Shown in pieces: positions 31,292-41,464 of a stretch of 64,000 bases of DNA (the stretch's first letter is position 1; each line of letters starts with the position of its first letter). This stretch comes from Amycolatopsis roodepoortensis (GTDB taxonomy: Bacteria > Actinomycetota > Actinomycetes > Mycobacteriales > Pseudonocardiaceae), in the NCBI RefSeq assembly GCF_014873915.1, contig NZ_JADBEJ010000004.1, positions 1,178,001-1,242,000 of the forward strand. Reading direction: 5' to 3'. Position numbers and translations under genes: made by a program. Under the pieces are notes generated by a model, which saw only the letters and a list, made by a program, of their open reading frames with translations, made no database searches and had not been told where the DNA came from.

Positions 31292-32491
31292 ATGACGTCG
31301 ACGCGACAGGATCCCATCGAGCGGCTCACCCGGCGGTTCGACTACCACGATCCCGAATACACCCCCGAAGTCGCGGAGATCGTCAACCGCGAGATCGGCA
31401 AGAACGAGGGTGTCACCTATTCCGAAGCGCACGGGGGCATGTGGATCCTGTCGCGCTACGAGCAGGTCAAAGCGGCCTTCAAGGATCACGCCACGTACAG
31501 CTCGGGCAGCGGTGTCTTCTTCCCGCGGGCGGCGGGGACGCCGAAGTTCTCGCCGATCGACTTCGATCCGCCGGAGCACCGCGCCCGTCGCAGGCTGATG
31601 TCTCCCCCGCTGCAACAGGATGTGGTGCGGAGCCTCGAGTCCCAGGTCGCCGAGCTCACTTCTCGCATGGTCCGGCCGATGGTCGAGCGCGGACACGGGG
31701 ATTTCACCGGGGAGGTGTCGAAGCCGCTCGCGATCGGTGTGCTCGCGATCGCCCTCGGGTTGTCGGAATCGGCGCAGCACCAGATCCGGGAACTGACCAC
31801 GACGTTGTGGGCGCGGCTTTCGAAGAACCCCGACCTGACGGATTTCTGGCCGGAGTTCCGCCAGCTGGTCTCGGAAGAGGTCCGGCGGGCGAAGGAGGAG
31901 CCGGGCGATTCCTACCTGTCGCGGCTGGTCGGGGCCGAGCTGAACGGTGAGCCGCTGTCCGAGGAGACCCTCCAGTCGATCATCGTCTCGTACTGCATCG
32001 CCGGTCACGAAACCACGATGAACACCATCAGCCGGATGTTGTGGTATCTCGGGAGCAATCCCCTTCTCCAGGAACGGCTCAAGGCCGAACCGGACCTCAT
32101 GCCGGTCGCGGCCGACGAGACGCTGCGCCGGTGGTGCCCGACCGATCGGTTCACCCGGGTCACCACCCGTGACGTGACGATCGCCGGGACCGCGATCCCC
32201 GAAGGCTCCCGGGTGGTCTTCCTGCTGGACGCGGCGAACCGTGATCCGGACAAGTTCCCCGACCCGGACACGTTCTCCCTCGACCGCGGGAATTCGCACC
32301 AGCACTTGAGCTTCGGCTTCGGCATCCACCACTGCATGGGCGCGCACCTGGCGAGGCTGGAGCTGCGGATCGTGCTCCAGGAGCTGGCGCGGCACCCGGT
32401 CTACCACCTCACCGAAGATCCGGGCCGCCATTTCGAAAACGGCAGGCACATCGTGTTCGAAAAAGTCCCGGTCAAATTCGAAACCAGCTAG
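31292..32491 (+). CDS. Cytochrome P450 (probable aryl-acid hydroxylase)
   Basis: The 399-residue soluble P450 has the I-helix motif AGHETT (237-242), the ExxR motif E276-R279 in DETLRRW, and the heme loop FGFGIHHCMGAHLAR with Cys348. GGGCGGAA precedes the ATG at 31292, and the frame further upstream is non-coding. It leads a two-gene operon with an O-methyltransferase, next to an iterative aromatic PKS. In the neocarzinostatin and azinomycin clusters a P450 in this position hydroxylates the naphthoic acid before O-methylation, so the same step is inferred here. Confidence 0.9.
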   Translation: MTSTRQDPIERLTRRFDYHDPEYTPEVAEIVNREIGKNEGVTYSEAHGGMWILSRYEQVKAAFKDHATYSSGSGVFFPRAAGTPKFSPIDFDPPEHRARRRLMSPPLQQDVVRSLESQVAELTSRMVRPMVERGHGDFTGEVSKPLAIGVLAIALGLSESAQHQIRELTTTLWARLSKNPDLTDFWPEFRQLVSEEVRRAKEEPGDSYLSRLVGAELNGEPLSEETLQSIIVSYCIAGHETTMNTISRMLWYLGSNPLLQERLKAEPDLMPVAADETLRRWCPTDRFTRVTTRDVTIAGTAIPEGSRVVFLLDAANRDPDKFPDPDTFSLDRGNSHQHLSFGFGIHHCMGAHLARLELRIVLQELARHPVYHLTEDPGRHFENGRHIVFEKVPVKFETS

Positions 32492-32504
32492 AAGGGGAAA
32501 CCCA

Positions 32505-33518
32505 GTGGACACTCAACCCGCCCTCGACGGCCTGGTCCGGCTGACCAGCGGCCTGTGGGCATCGCAGACACTGGTCGCCGCCGAAGACCTCGGCCTGTTC
32601 ACCTTCCTCTCCGGCGGGAGCGCGACCCCGGCCGAGGTCGCGGCGGGAACCGGGATCGCGGAGCGGCCGGCGGAGATCCTGCTCACCGCGTGCGCCGCGC
32701 TCGACCTGCTGGACGCCGACGGCGGCCGGTTCCGCAACACGCCGGTCGCCGAGGCGTATCTGGTGAAGGGGAAGCCGGACTACTTCGGCGACTACATCAG
32801 GATGCTCGGCCAGTACGCCAACCCCGGCTGGATGCGGGTCACCGAGATCGTCCGGGCGAACAGGCCGGGCAGGCTGCTTTCGGGAGACCAGGAGGAGATC
32901 TTCGAGGAAGGAACCCGGCCGAGGATCTTCTGGGACGGCCTGTACCCGCTTTCCGCCGGCACGGCCCGGGTCCTGGCGGAGGAGGTCGACTTCGGCGAGA
33001 CCTCCACCCTGCTCGACGTCGGGGGCGGGGGCGGCGCTTTCGCCGTCGAATTGTGCCGTCGCCATCCCGGCCTCCACACCACGATCTTCGACCTGCCCTT
33101 CGTGTGCGAGTACACAGTGGACAAAGTCGAGGAAGCGAAACTGTCCGACCGGATCAGCCTGCGTTCCGGCGACTTCCTTCAGGACGCGGAACTGCCGCCG
33201 GGTCACGACGCGATCCTGCTTTCCATGATCCTGCACGATTGGGACGAGGCCAGGAACGCCGAGCTGCTGGCCAAATGCCATCGCGCGCTGCCGAGCGGCG
33301 GGCTGCTGGTGATATCCGAGCTGCTGGTCGACGACGACAAGGCCGGTCCGGCCGACGCCGCGCTCATGAGCATGGCAATGCTGGTCGGGACCTGGGGGCG
33401 CAACTACACGGCCGCGGAGTACCACGAATGGCTGACTGCCGCGGGATTCGACGACATCCGGACCGTGCGGTTCCAGGCGCCGGGCGCCAACGGGGCGATC
33501 ACGGCCAGAAAGCCCTGA
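32505..33518 (+). CDS. SAM-dependent O-methyltransferase (plant/ASMT type)
   Basis: The 337-residue protein starts with GTG after GAAGGGGAAA. Its N-terminal dimerisation/winged-helix domain is followed by a Rossmann domain with SAM motif LLDVGGGGGAFAVEL near residue 170 and the active-site segment ILHDWDEARNAELL near 243, whose His is the general base in this family. It should methylate a phenolic hydroxyl. The gene lies 13 bp after the P450, so hydroxylation followed by methylation of the PKS-derived acid is the simplest reading. It converges on the PKS gene. Confidence 0.88.
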   Translation: MDTQPALDGLVRLTSGLWASQTLVAAEDLGLFTFLSGGSATPAEVAAGTGIAERPAEILLTACAALDLLDADGGRFRNTPVAEAYLVKGKPDYFGDYIRMLGQYANPGWMRVTEIVRANRPGRLLSGDQEEIFEEGTRPRIFWDGLYPLSAGTARVLAEEVDFGETSTLLDVGGGGGAFAVELCRRHPGLHTTIFDLPFVCEYTVDKVEEAKLSDRISLRSGDFLQDAELPPGHDAILLSMILHDWDEARNAELLAKCHRALPSGGLLVISELLVDDDKAGPADAALMSMAMLVGTWGRNYTAAEYHEWLTAAGFDDIRTVRFQAPGANGAITARKP

Positions 33519-33531
33519 CCGGACCGAAACG

Positions 33532-33563
33532 AAGGGCGCCTTCCTCACGAGGAAGGCGCCCTT
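33532..33563. terminator. Bidirectional terminator between methyltransferase and PKS genes
   Basis: A 15-bp stem AAGGGCGCCTTCCTC/GAGGAAGGCGCCCTT with a very short loop is followed by TTTCTCTT on the plus strand. Confidence 0.8.
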
Positions 33564-33588
33564 TCTCTTGTCCCAAGCCGGATACGGG

Positions 33589-33631
33589 GAAAGCCCCTGT
33601 CGCAACCCGCGAGGTCGTGACAGGGGCTTTC
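33589..33631 (-). terminator. Terminator after the PKS gene
   Basis: A perfect 13-bp stem GAAAGCCCCTGTC/GACAGGGGCTTTC has a 17-nt loop. It lies 14 bp from the PKS stop on the minus strand. Confidence 0.65.
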
Positions 33632-33644
33632 GCCACTCGTGCGA

Positions 33645-36600
33645 TCAGGCCGCTTCGGGCTCCCGCAGGACCTCCGTGACGTGCGCGGAGAGCGCGGCGA
33701 CGGTCGGCTTCGCCCACAGGATCGTCGGCGGCAGATCGAGCCCGAACCGGCGGCTCAGCCGGACACGGAGACCGACGGTCATCACCGAGTCGACGCCCAG
33801 CTCGACCAGCGGACGCCGGAGGTCGACGTCCTCGGCGGCCAGGTTCAGCTCGGCGCCCACCTGTTCCCGGACCTCCTGGGTGATCAGCTCGTGCGCCTCT
33901 TCGGCGGACAGGCTCGCCCAGTCGACGTCCGTACCGCCGTCGGCCTCGGCCGCGTCGGCGTCGATGGCGGCCAGATCCCGGAACATCGGCACCCGGGTGG
34001 TCCGCGCCGGCAGCGGCAGGACCCGCAGGACCGCCTGGTACGGCGCGTCGTACCGCTCGGCGAACGCCCAGGCGCGGAACGCCTCGGACGCGGTGATCGC
34101 TTCGAGGCCGCGGGCGTTGGCCTCGAACATCGTGCTGGCGATGCTCTCCGACATCCCGACACCGAGCCAGGACGTCCAGCCGATGCTCGTGGTCTCGGAG
34201 TGCCCACCGGCGTTGCGGTGCGCGGCCAGCGCGTCGAGGAACGAGTTCGCCGCGGCGTAGTTGGTCTGCCCGGTGAGCCTGGCGAACTGGCCACAGGACG
34301 AGAACAGGACGAGGAAGTCCAGCGTCCCCGGCGGGAACAGCCGGTGCAGCACCAGCCCACCGCTCGCCTTGGGAGCGAGCACGTCACGCAGGCCGTCCAG
34401 GTCCACCTTGTCGATCAGCGCGTCGTTGACCACACCGGCGGCGTGGATGACGCCACGGATCGGCGGCAGCCCGTGGTTCGCCGGGTCGAGGGCCCTGGCG
34501 ACGTCCACCTCGTCGGTGATGTCCACCGGCACCGCGCGCACCGTGACCCCGGCCGCCTCGAGCGCGAGCACGCTGTCGATCTGGTGCCGGACCTGCGGAT
34601 CCGTGACGGCGTCCCAATCCGAACGAGGCGGCAGGCCGCGCCGTCCCGCGAGCAGGAGCCGCCGGGCGCCGCGGTCGGCGAGCCACTGCGCGACCTCGAG
34701 ACCGAGACCACCGAGACCACCGGTGATCAGGTAGGTACCGGTGGCCCGGCACTGGAGGCTCGCGCCGTCCGACGGCCGCTCGATGGTGGTCAAGCGGGCG
34801 ACCTCGGTGGCGTCGCCGGACAGCGAGATGACGTCTTCGGTGCCACCGGCGTGCCGGAGCAGCGTGAGCAGCCGATCCGCGGTGTCCTCGTCGACCTCGT
34901 CGACGTCGATCGCGCCACCCCACAGCTCCGGACGTTCACCGGCGGCGATCCGCGCGACACCCCAGAGCGGTCCGTGCGCGAGCGCCGCCTCGTCCACGGC
35001 TTTGCGGACGCCTCGCGAGAGCGCCCAGACCTGCTGCGATGCGAAGTCGTCGCCGGCGATCGACGCGATCTCGCTGATCCGCTGAAGGGTCCGGATCACC
35101 GTCCAGCTCGCCCGTTCGGTCGCGGCTTCGAGCGTTTCGCCCGACCGGGCGAGCGAGGGCGCGATCACGACCGCGCCCGGCTCCGACAGCATCGACTCGC
35201 CGAAATCGGCGGCACAGTCGCAGTCGCGCGCCGCGTCCTGGTGCGGATCCGGCCCGCAGACACGCACCGCCCGGGTGCCGAGCGCTTCGAACCGGGCCGC
35301 GAGGAGACCGGTGACCGACGGGTCTCCGACGAGCAGGACCTGGCGCAGTTCACGCCGGGTTTCCGCCGGCTCCAACGGCTTCCAGGCGATCTCGTGCACG
35401 AGGTCGCGCGGGCCCGCCGCCGCGGCGCCGAGGTGTTCCACCGCCGCGAACCGCAGTCCGGTGACCTCGCAGACGATCCTGCCGGTCTCGTCGGCGACCA
35501 GGACGTCGGTGGTGTCCCGCGGGGAACGCGGCGATCGGCGGCTGTGCACCACGATCTTCGCGGGCGGGACACCGTCGAAGACGACCTTCTCGATCGACCT
35601 CGACATCCACAGCACGGGGGCGTCCTCGGGGGTCACCACGACCGCGCTGATGGTCAGCGCGCCGTCGATGACGTGCGCCCAGCTGGCCGCGTTCGGGGCG
35701 CCCGGCTCGATGGTCATCACCGCGAGCTGCTCCGAATCCGTGCGGCGCAGTTCGTCGAGGTCCCACGGGAACGCGTAGCCACCGACTCCCATCCGGCGGA
35801 ACATCGTGTCGACCTTCTCCCACGACCACTCCGGCAGCCGATCGCGGAGATCCGCGGTGTCGATCGTGCCTTCGGTGACCCGCACCCCGGGTTCGACCGC
35901 CGCCGTGGTGTGGGTGATCCACTCGTGTTCCTCACCGGCGTTGCCGTCTTCGGCGAGCCGGGTGGAAAGCCGGAGGGTGTTCTCCGAGGACACGATCTGC
36001 ACGACCCGCGGCGGGACGACGGAAAGCGGGGTGCGCAGGACGATGTCGGTGATCGCCGCCTGCTTGCCGTCGCGGACCGCCGCCTCGGCGAAGGTGTTGA
36101 TGATCGACGCCGCCGGGGTGATCTCGACACCGACCACCTCGTGGCTGAGCGGGTACGGGCGGCAGTCCATGTCCAGATAGGTCTGCCACACCACCCGCGC
36201 GGGAGAGCCGCTGACGGCCATCTTCCCGCCGAGCAGGCTGTGCTTCTCCGGATCGTGCCCGCCGCCGACACCGTTCGATCCGGTGGCGTCGTCGCCGAAG
36301 ATCCAATAAGGACGGTGCTGCCACGCCACGGCGGGCAGGGCGAGCAGCGGGGTGTCCGGATGCTCGGCCGCCCAGTCGAAGTCGGCGCCCTCGCAGTGCA
36401 ACTCGGCGAAGTTCGTCAGCAGCGTGGCGACCTCGTCCTGGTCGCGCCGCATCGTGAAGGCGACCTTCGCCTCCTCGACATCGAGGTGGTCGAGCGTCTC
36501 CTTGATCGAGTGGGTGACCACCGGATGCGAAGAGACTTCGAGGAACAACCGGTATCCGTCTTCGATCGCCGCCGTCACGGCCTGCGCGCAACGGACGGGC

Positions 36601-39038
36601 TGCCGGAGGTTCGCCACCCAGTAGGCGGTATCACGGGGAGCCGCCGAACGGACATCGGTCAGCGCCGTGCTGTAGAGCGGGACGTCCGGGGTACGCGGGG
36701 TGAGCTCGGCGGCCGCGGCCGCCACGTTCGCGACGACCTCGTCGACGTGCTCGCTGTGGAAGGCGATGTCCGTGTCGACCGTCCAGATCCCGATCCCGTC
36801 GGTCTTCCATTCCGCGGCGAGCCGTTCGACAGCGGCGCGGTCGCCGGAGACGACGGTCGAGCCAGGGCTCGCGGCGATGGCGGCTTCGACGCCGTCGTGC
36901 CCGGCCAAGCGCCGCTCGGCCTCGTCGAATGCCAGGCCCGCCATGGCCATCCCGCCACGGCCGGCGAGCGGCTGCAACGCGGCGGCCCGGCGGCAGGCGA
37001 AACGCGCGGCTTCCCGGACGTCCAGCGCGCCCGCGGCGACCGCCGCGGCGATCTCGCCGACCGAGTGGCCAAGGACGGCGGCGGGCTTCGCGCCGTGGCG
37101 GCGCCAGACCGCGGCGAGACCGATCTGCATCGCGAAGGTCATCGCCTGGACGTGCGAGGCACTCCACGGCCCACCGTCCACAATGGCCTCACGCGGGGTC
37201 CAGCCGAGTTCGGCGCGGAACACGTCAGCGAGGGAATCGATCGCTTCGGCGAACACGGGTTCCTCGACGAGCAGACGGCGACCCATCCCGGACCATTGCG
37301 CGCCGTGTCCGGAGAACACCCAGACGACCTTGCCGTCCGCGGCCGAGGGCACCCGTCCCTTGGCGACGCCGGGTGCGGGCCGTCCCTCGGCGAGCGCGCG
37401 CAGGCGTTCGGTCAGTTCGGCGGTCGAACCCGCCACGACCGCCGCGCGCTGCGCGAGGTGGGAACGCCGCCGGGACAACGTGTTCCCGACGGAAGCGAGC
37501 GAGACACCGGGGTTCGCGGCCAGCCACTCCGCCGTCGTCGCGGCGAGGGCCCGTACTCCCCCGTCGGAAGCCGCCGACAGCGGGAACACCGACGTGCCCA
37601 GTTCCGCGTTGGCACCCCTCAGCGCCTCGGGCGCGGCGACCGGGGCCTCCTTGAGGATGACGTGGGCGATCGAACCGCCGACGCCGTAGCTGGAAACTCC
37701 GGCGATCCGCGGCTGCTCGCCACGCGGCCACTCCTGGCGGTCCGCCACCAGGCGCAGCCCGGAACCGGCCCAGTCGAACTCGGGGTTCGGTTCGTCGTGC
37801 AGGCTCGGCGGGATCTCTTCGTTGCCCAGCGCGAGAATCACCTTGATCACCCCGGCGATCCCGGAACCGGCCTCGACGTGCCCGATGTTCGGCTTCACCG
37901 AACCGATCAGGCAGGGGTCGTCCACCCTGCTCTCACCGCCGAACACCGCCGCCAGCGCCTGGGCCTCCTCGCGGTCTCCGACCGGGGTGCCGGTGCCGTG
38001 CGCCTCGACGTAGCCGACCGCCCCGGGCGCGACGCCCGCCCGCCGGTACGCCTGACGCAGCATGTGTTCCTGCGCCTCTCCGTTCGGCGCCATCATGCCG
38101 TCCGATTTGCCGTCCTGGAACACCCCGCTGCCCGCCACGATCGCGAGCACCTGGTCGCCGTCACGGCGCGCGTCGGACAGTCGCTTGAGCACCACGACAC
38201 CGGCGCCTTCGCCACGTCCGTACCCGTCGGCGTTCTTGTCGAAGGCCTTGGACTTCCCGTCCGGTGCCAGCGCTCCCGCGGCTTCGAGCGCGATATTGAG
38301 CGTCGGGCTGGCCATGATGTTGACCCCGCCGACGATCGCGACCGGGGTCTCCCCGATCCGCAGGCTCTGGCAGGCGAGGTGCAACGCGGTCAGCGAACCC
38401 GCGCAGGCCGTGTCGACGGCGAGGCTCGGCCCGCGCAGGTCGAGGAAGTAGGAGATGCGGTTGGCGATGCCGTAATAGGTGGTGCCGTTGACCGCGTAGG
38501 CGCCGGTGCGGCCGACGTCCTCGAGCAGCCGCCGCCCGTAGTCGTTGGAGTTCGCCGCGACGAACACGCCCGTCTCCGAACCACGCAGGAGATGCGGCGG
38601 GAGCCCGGCGTCGACCAGCGCCTCCCAGGCCAGCTCCAGGATGATGCGCTGCTGCGGGTCGAGGAAATCGGCTTCCCTGGGGGAAATACCGAAGAAGTCC
38701 GCGTCGAATCCCTCGATGTCATCGAGAAAAGCACCCTTGCGGGTGGTTTTCCGAAGAATGTTCGTGGCCTGTGGGCTGGCGGCCGCGTAAGATGACCATC
38801 GTCTCTCCGGCATCTCGCGCACCGAATCACGCCCGTCGATCAGGAACTCCCACAACTTTCCCGGAGAGTCGAGGTCAGGGGCGAACCGGCAGCTCATGCC
38901 GACGACGGCCACCGCGTCTGAAAATTGCACGTCCTGGCTCAAGTCCCTGCTCCTCTTCGCATTCAAGACCCGGCCGCGTAAACGATCATCGCGGATGACG
39001 GAATTGTTCGTCATGGCCGGGAACTCCGACCGAGTCAT
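33645..39038 (-). CDS. Iterative type I PKS (KS-AT-DH-KR-ACP, 6-MSAS/naphthoate synthase type)
   Basis: The 1797-residue protein has one full module. The KS covers about 40-465 (Cys212 in VDTACAGS, His347 in EAHGTGT, His387 in NIGHVE). The AT covers 570-890 (Ser659 in GHSVG; AFH at 759-761, the malonyl-type specificity motif). The DH or thioester-handling domain has His966 in [10 protein letters not shown] and Asp1125 in HVIDGALT. The KR covers 1430-1610 (GGLGGLG at 1440; Tyr1594 and Asn1598 in NYAAANSF), and the ACP has Ser1751 in GVDSV. Size and order match bacterial 6-methylsalicylate and naphthoate synthases (ChlB1, NcsB, AziB types), which act iteratively and release an aromatic acid; there is no thioesterase. 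A second ATG at 39014 with GGAG upstream is an equally good start. Chain length cannot be read from sequence. Confidence 0.93.
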   Translation of the reverse strand: MTRSEFPAMTNNSVIRDDRLRGRVLNAKRSRDLSQDVQFSDAVAVVGMSCRFAPDLDSPGKLWEFLIDGRDSVREMPERRWSSYAAASPQATNILRKTTRKGAFLDDIEGFDADFFGISPREADFLDPQQRIILELAWEALVDAGLPPHLLRGSETGVFVAANSNDYGRRLLEDVGRTGAYAVNGTTYYGIANRISYFLDLRGPSLAVDTACAGSLTALHLACQSLRIGETPVAIVGGVNIMASPTLNIALEAAGALAPDGKSKAFDKNADGYGRGEGAGVVVLKRLSDARRDGDQVLAIVAGSGVFQDGKSDGMMAPNGEAQEHMLRQAYRRAGVAPGAVGYVEAHGTGTPVGDREEAQALAAVFGGESRVDDPCLIGSVKPNIGHVEAGSGIAGVIKVILALGNEEIPPSLHDEPNPEFDWAGSGLRLVADRQEWPRGEQPRIAGVSSYGVGGSIAHVILKEAPVAAPEALRGANAELGTSVFPLSAASDGGVRALAATTAEWLAANPGVSLASVGNTLSRRRSHLAQRAAVVAGSTAELTERLRALAEGRPAPGVAKGRVPSAADGKVVWVFSGHGAQWSGMGRRLLVEEPVFAEAIDSLADVFRAELGWTPREAIVDGGPWSASHVQAMTFAMQIGLAAVWRRHGAKPAAVLGHSVGEIAAAVAAGALDVREAARFACRRAAALQPLAGRGGMAMAGLAFDEAERRLAGHDGVEAAIAASPGSTVVSGDRAAVERLAAEWKTDGIGIWTVDTDIAFHSEHVDEVVANVAAAAAELTPRTPDVPLYSTALTDVRSAAPRDTAYWVANLRQPVRCAQAVTAAIEDGYRLFLEVSSHPVVTHSIKETLDHLDVEEAKVAFTMRRDQDEVATLLTNFAELHCEGADFDWAAEHPDTPLLALPAVAWQHRPYWIFGDDATGSNGVGGGHDPEKHSLLGGKMAVSGSPARVVWQTYLDMDCRPYPLSHEVVGVEITPAASIINTFAEAAVRDGKQAAITDIVLRTPLSVVPPRVVQIVSSENTLRLSTRLAEDGNAGEEHEWITHTTAAVEPGVRVTEGTIDTADLRDRLPEWSWEKVDTMFRRMGVGGYAFPWDLDELRRTDSEQLAVMTIEPGAPNAASWAHVIDGALTISAVVVTPEDAPVLWMSRSIEKVVFDGVPPAKIVVHSRRSPRSPRDTTDVLVADETGRIVCEVTGLRFAAVEHLGAAAAGPRDLVHEIAWKPLEPAETRRELRQVLLVGDPSVTGLLAARFEALGTRAVRVCGPDPHQDAARDCDCAADFGESMLSEPGAVVIAPSLARSGETLEAATERASWTVIRTLQRISEIASIAGDDFASQQVWALSRGVRKAVDEAALAHGPLWGVARIAAGERPELWGGAIDVDEVDEDTADRLLTLLRHAGGTEDVISLSGDATEVARLTTIERPSDGASLQCRATGTYLITGGLGGLGLEVAQWLADRGARRLLLAGRRGLPPRSDWDAVTDPQVRHQIDSVLALEAAGVTVRAVPVDITDEVDVARALDPANHGLPPIRGVIHAAGVVNDALIDKVDLDGLRDVLAPKASGGLVLHRLFPPGTLDFLVLFSSCGQFARLTGQTNYAAANSFLDALAAHRNAGGHSETTSIGWTSWLGVGMSESIASTMFEANARGLEAITASEAFRAWAFAERYDAPYQAVLRVLPLPARTTRVPMFRDLAAIDADAAEADGGTDVDWASLSAEEAHELITQEVREQVGAELNLAAEDVDLRRPLVELGVDSVMTVGLRVRLSRRFGLDLPPTILWAKPTVAALSAHVTEVLREPEAA

Positions 39039-39196
39039 TTTTTGTCGCCGTCGTCAGCGCTGGCATCTCCTGCGTTGCCACCGCGTCCGATTCGCCGCCC
39101 CAGGGCCGACTCCCCGCATTCGAGGAGACGGGACGGCCAGGTCAGAGCCTTATCGTTCGGTGCAGTCGAGCCGCGTCGCGCATATGGAGGTCCGGC

Positions 39197-40849
39197 ATGC
39201 CACGAAAAACCGCCGAAGGAACCGTTCCCTGGCCCAGGGACTTCGCCGCGAGATACATTTCAAAGGGATATTGGGAAAATCGCCCACTGATCTCATTCTT
39301 GGAAAAGGCGGCCGCCGCAACGCCGGACGCGGTCTGCCTTGTCGACCGCGGCCTGCGGTTGACCTACCGCCAGCTGTTGTCCCGTGCGGACGGCGCGGCC
39401 GCGCGGATGCGTGAACTCGGGCTACGCCCGGACGACCGGGTCGTGCTCCAACTGCCCAACCACTGGGAATTCGTCGTCACGACGGTGGCTTGCCTTCGAC
39501 TCGGCGTCGTCCCGGTGATGGCGTTGCAGGGCCACCGGAAACAGGAGATCGCGGCCGTCACCGAACACGCCGGCGCGCGGGCGGTCATCACCGCCGGGAT
39601 CGTCAAGGGCTTCGACCACCAGGCACTGGCCCACGAAGTCGCCGCCGAATCCGAAACCTGCGAACACGTCCTGGTGACCGCGGACGAACTCCAAGAAGGA
39701 AGCCTCGACCTCCGGGCGTACCTGTGCCCGTCGAGCGACGAAGTCTTCGAACCCGCGGAGCCTTCGGGTACCGACGTCGCGCTTTTCCTGCTGTCCGGGG
39801 GAACCACGGGTGCGCCGAAGCTCATTCCCCGTACCCACAACGACTTCTCCTACCTCGTCAAGCGGGCCGCGGAGATCTGCGGGATCGGGCGCGACACCGT
39901 CTATCTGGCCGTTCTTCCGCTCGGACACGGTTTTCCGATGACGTGGGTGCTCGCCACGCTGTTCGCCGGAGGCCGGGTGGTCGTCACCGATTCGCCGACC
40001 GCGGAACGGAATTTCCCGTTGATCGAGGCGGAAGGGGTCACGATGACCTCGCTCGTCCCGGCGATCGCGCAGCGCTGGCTCGAGCACCGCGTCGCCGACT
40101 CCGCCCACGATCTCGGTTCCCTGGAACTGGTTCAGGTCTCCGGCTCCCGGATCCCGGACGAGATCGCCGGCCGGTTCGGACCCGTGCTCGGCTGCGCGCT
40201 CCAGAACGGCTACGGAATGGGCGAGGGACTGATGTGCCTCACCCGTCCCGGAGACCCCGCCGAAGTCGTCTGCCGCACACAGGGCAGGCCGATCTGCCCG
40301 GACGACGAGCTGAGGCTGGTCGACGCCGACGGCCGGCCGGTCGCCGACGGCGAGCCGGGCATCCTGCTCACCCGGGGGCCTTACACCGTTCGCGGTTACT
40401 ACCGGGCGGAGGAGCGGAACGCGACGGCCTTCAGCGACGGCTGGTACAACACCGGCGACATCGTGCGCATGCTTCCCGACGGGAACCTCGTCGTCGAGGG
40501 GCGGGAGAAGGACGTCATCAACCGCGGGGGCGAGAAGATCTCCGCCGAAGAGATCGAGAACTTCGCCTACCAGGCCGGGGCGAGTCTCGCCGCGGCGGTG
40601 GCCATGCCGGATCCGGACCTCGGCGAGCGGGTCTGCCTCTACAGCACGGGAAAACGGCTCGACCCCGGCCGGCTGCACGCGGCGATGGAAGCCGCGGGGG
40701 TGGCGACCTTCAAGTTCCCCGAGCGGCTGGTCCACACCGACTCGCTGCCGCTGACGGCGGTCGGGAAGGTCGACAAGAAGGCGTTACGCGCCGACATCGC
40801 CGCCCGGCTCGCGACGGAACGGCTGCTGGGCGAACGCCAGGCGAGCTGA
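39197..40849 (+). CDS. Aryl-acid AMP/CoA ligase (EntE/DhbE-like)
   Basis: The 550-residue ANL-family enzyme starts after GGAGGTCCGGC. It has the nucleotide-binding loop LLSGGTTGAPKLIPRTHND (199-215), YGMGEGLM, YNTGDIV and the catalytic Lys524 in VGKVDKKAL, and aligns best with 2,3-dihydroxybenzoate-AMP ligases. In EntE and DhbE the acid-binding segment reads HNY, with Asn contacting the aryl 2-hydroxyl; here it reads HGF (244-246), so the substrate differs. It is divergent from the PKS, and most likely activates the PKS-derived acid for transfer, like NcsB2 in neocarzinostatin. Whether the final acceptor is CoA or a carrier protein is open. Confidence 0.88.
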   Translation: MPRKTAEGTVPWPRDFAARYISKGYWENRPLISFLEKAAAATPDAVCLVDRGLRLTYRQLLSRADGAAARMRELGLRPDDRVVLQLPNHWEFVVTTVACLRLGVVPVMALQGHRKQEIAAVTEHAGARAVITAGIVKGFDHQALAHEVAAESETCEHVLVTADELQEGSLDLRAYLCPSSDEVFEPAEPSGTDVALFLLSGGTTGAPKLIPRTHNDFSYLVKRAAEICGIGRDTVYLAVLPLGHGFPMTWVLATLFAGGRVVVTDSPTAERNFPLIEAEGVTMTSLVPAIAQRWLEHRVADSAHDLGSLELVQVSGSRIPDEIAGRFGPVLGCALQNGYGMGEGLMCLTRPGDPAEVVCRTQGRPICPDDELRLVDADGRPVADGEPGILLTRGPYTVRGYYRAEERNATAFSDGWYNTGDIVRMLPDGNLVVEGREKDVINRGGEKISAEEIENFAYQAGASLAAAVAMPDPDLGERVCLYSTGKRLDPGRLHAAMEAAGVATFKFPERLVHTDSLPLTAVGKVDKKALRADIAARLATERLLGERQAS

Positions 40850-40857
40850 GGCGAGCG

Positions 40858-40888
40858 AAGGCCCCTTCCCGAGGTGGGAAGGGGCCTT
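40858..40888 (+). terminator. Terminator after the aryl-acid ligase gene
   Basis: A perfect 13-bp stem AAGGCCCCTTCCC/GGGAAGGGGCCTT with a 5-nt loop begins 9 bp after the stop. No long T-run follows. Confidence 0.8.
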
Positions 40889-40948
40889 GAGGCGTGAAGC
40901 CAGGTGCCGGGTCGGCTCGACCGCTCGCACGTCTGCCGGGGTTCGGGT

Positions 40949-41001
40949 GTCGCGAAAGCCACTTTCAGGACGTCTGATGTCCCGAAAGTGGCTTTCGCGA
41001 C
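40949..41001. repeat. Hairpin repeat, copy 2
   Basis: It has the same arms as copy 1 with spacer GTCTGAT and one mismatch (A for G in the left arm). It lies between the convergent ligase and SgcJ-like genes. Confidence 0.9.
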
Positions 41002-41020
41002 GCTCGGCCGCACGGGGAAG

Positions 41021-41437
41021 CTACTTGTCGCGCGGGGTGTTCTGGTACGCGGCGAGCCGCCATTCGCCGTCCTGGCGGGCGACGGTCCACGAGGCGCGGA
41101 TCGCGTTGTGGTCGGCGACCTCTGACTCGCCCTTGTACAGCACGCCGCCCTGGGTCAGCAGCACCGCGGAATCGGGCGAGAGGAACCGCAGGCTGAGCGG
41201 CTTGCCCGTCACCTGGGTGCCCTTGTAGTTCGTGTCGTAGGCGTTCTTGAGGAACTTCCGGATCTCCTCGCGCCCGTTGGCGAAGCTGCCGGCGAGGATC
41301 ATCGTGCCGTCCTCGGTGAAGACGTCGGCGAAGGCATCGGCGTCGTGGTAGGCCCAGGCGGCGATCACCTTCTGCGTGAGCGCCGCGATGGCCGCCTTGT
41401 CCGCGTCGGTGACCTTGGCGGTTTCAGTGGTCGTCAT
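41021..41437 (-). CDS. SgcJ/EcaC-like small protein (SnoaL/NTF2 fold)
   Basis: The 138-residue protein has an NTF2-like cone fold: LTQKVIAAWAYHDADAFADVFTEDGTMILAG, then REEIRKFLKNAYD and a C-terminal sheet ending WRLAAYQNTPRDK. Members named after SgcJ occur in enediyne clusters, though the family is broad and also found elsewhere; the exact role is not settled. The gene follows the flavin monooxygenase gene by 27 bp on the same strand. A truncated copy with a 19-residue in-frame deletion is at 22621-22728. Confidence 0.8.
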   Translation of the reverse strand: MTTTETAKVTDADKAAIAALTQKVIAAWAYHDADAFADVFTEDGTMILAGSFANGREEIRKFLKNAYDTNYKGTQVTGKPLSLRFLSPDSAVLLTQGGVLYKGESEVADHNAIRASWTVARQDGEWRLAAYQNTPRDK

Positions 41438-41464
41438 CAGGACTCTTTCCCTTCGTGGCCGGTC

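Noticed and set aside
29639-32512. A 957-residue minus-strand frame that includes the sensor kinase
   Set aside because: Only the part downstream of 30889 is kinase-like; the rest lies antisense to the P450 and has no domain.
33639-38795. A 1718-residue open frame on the plus strand opposite the PKS gene
   Set aside because: It is Arg/Asp/Gly-rich with no recognisable domain and no ribosome site, and mirrors the third-position GC bias of the PKS gene on the other strand.
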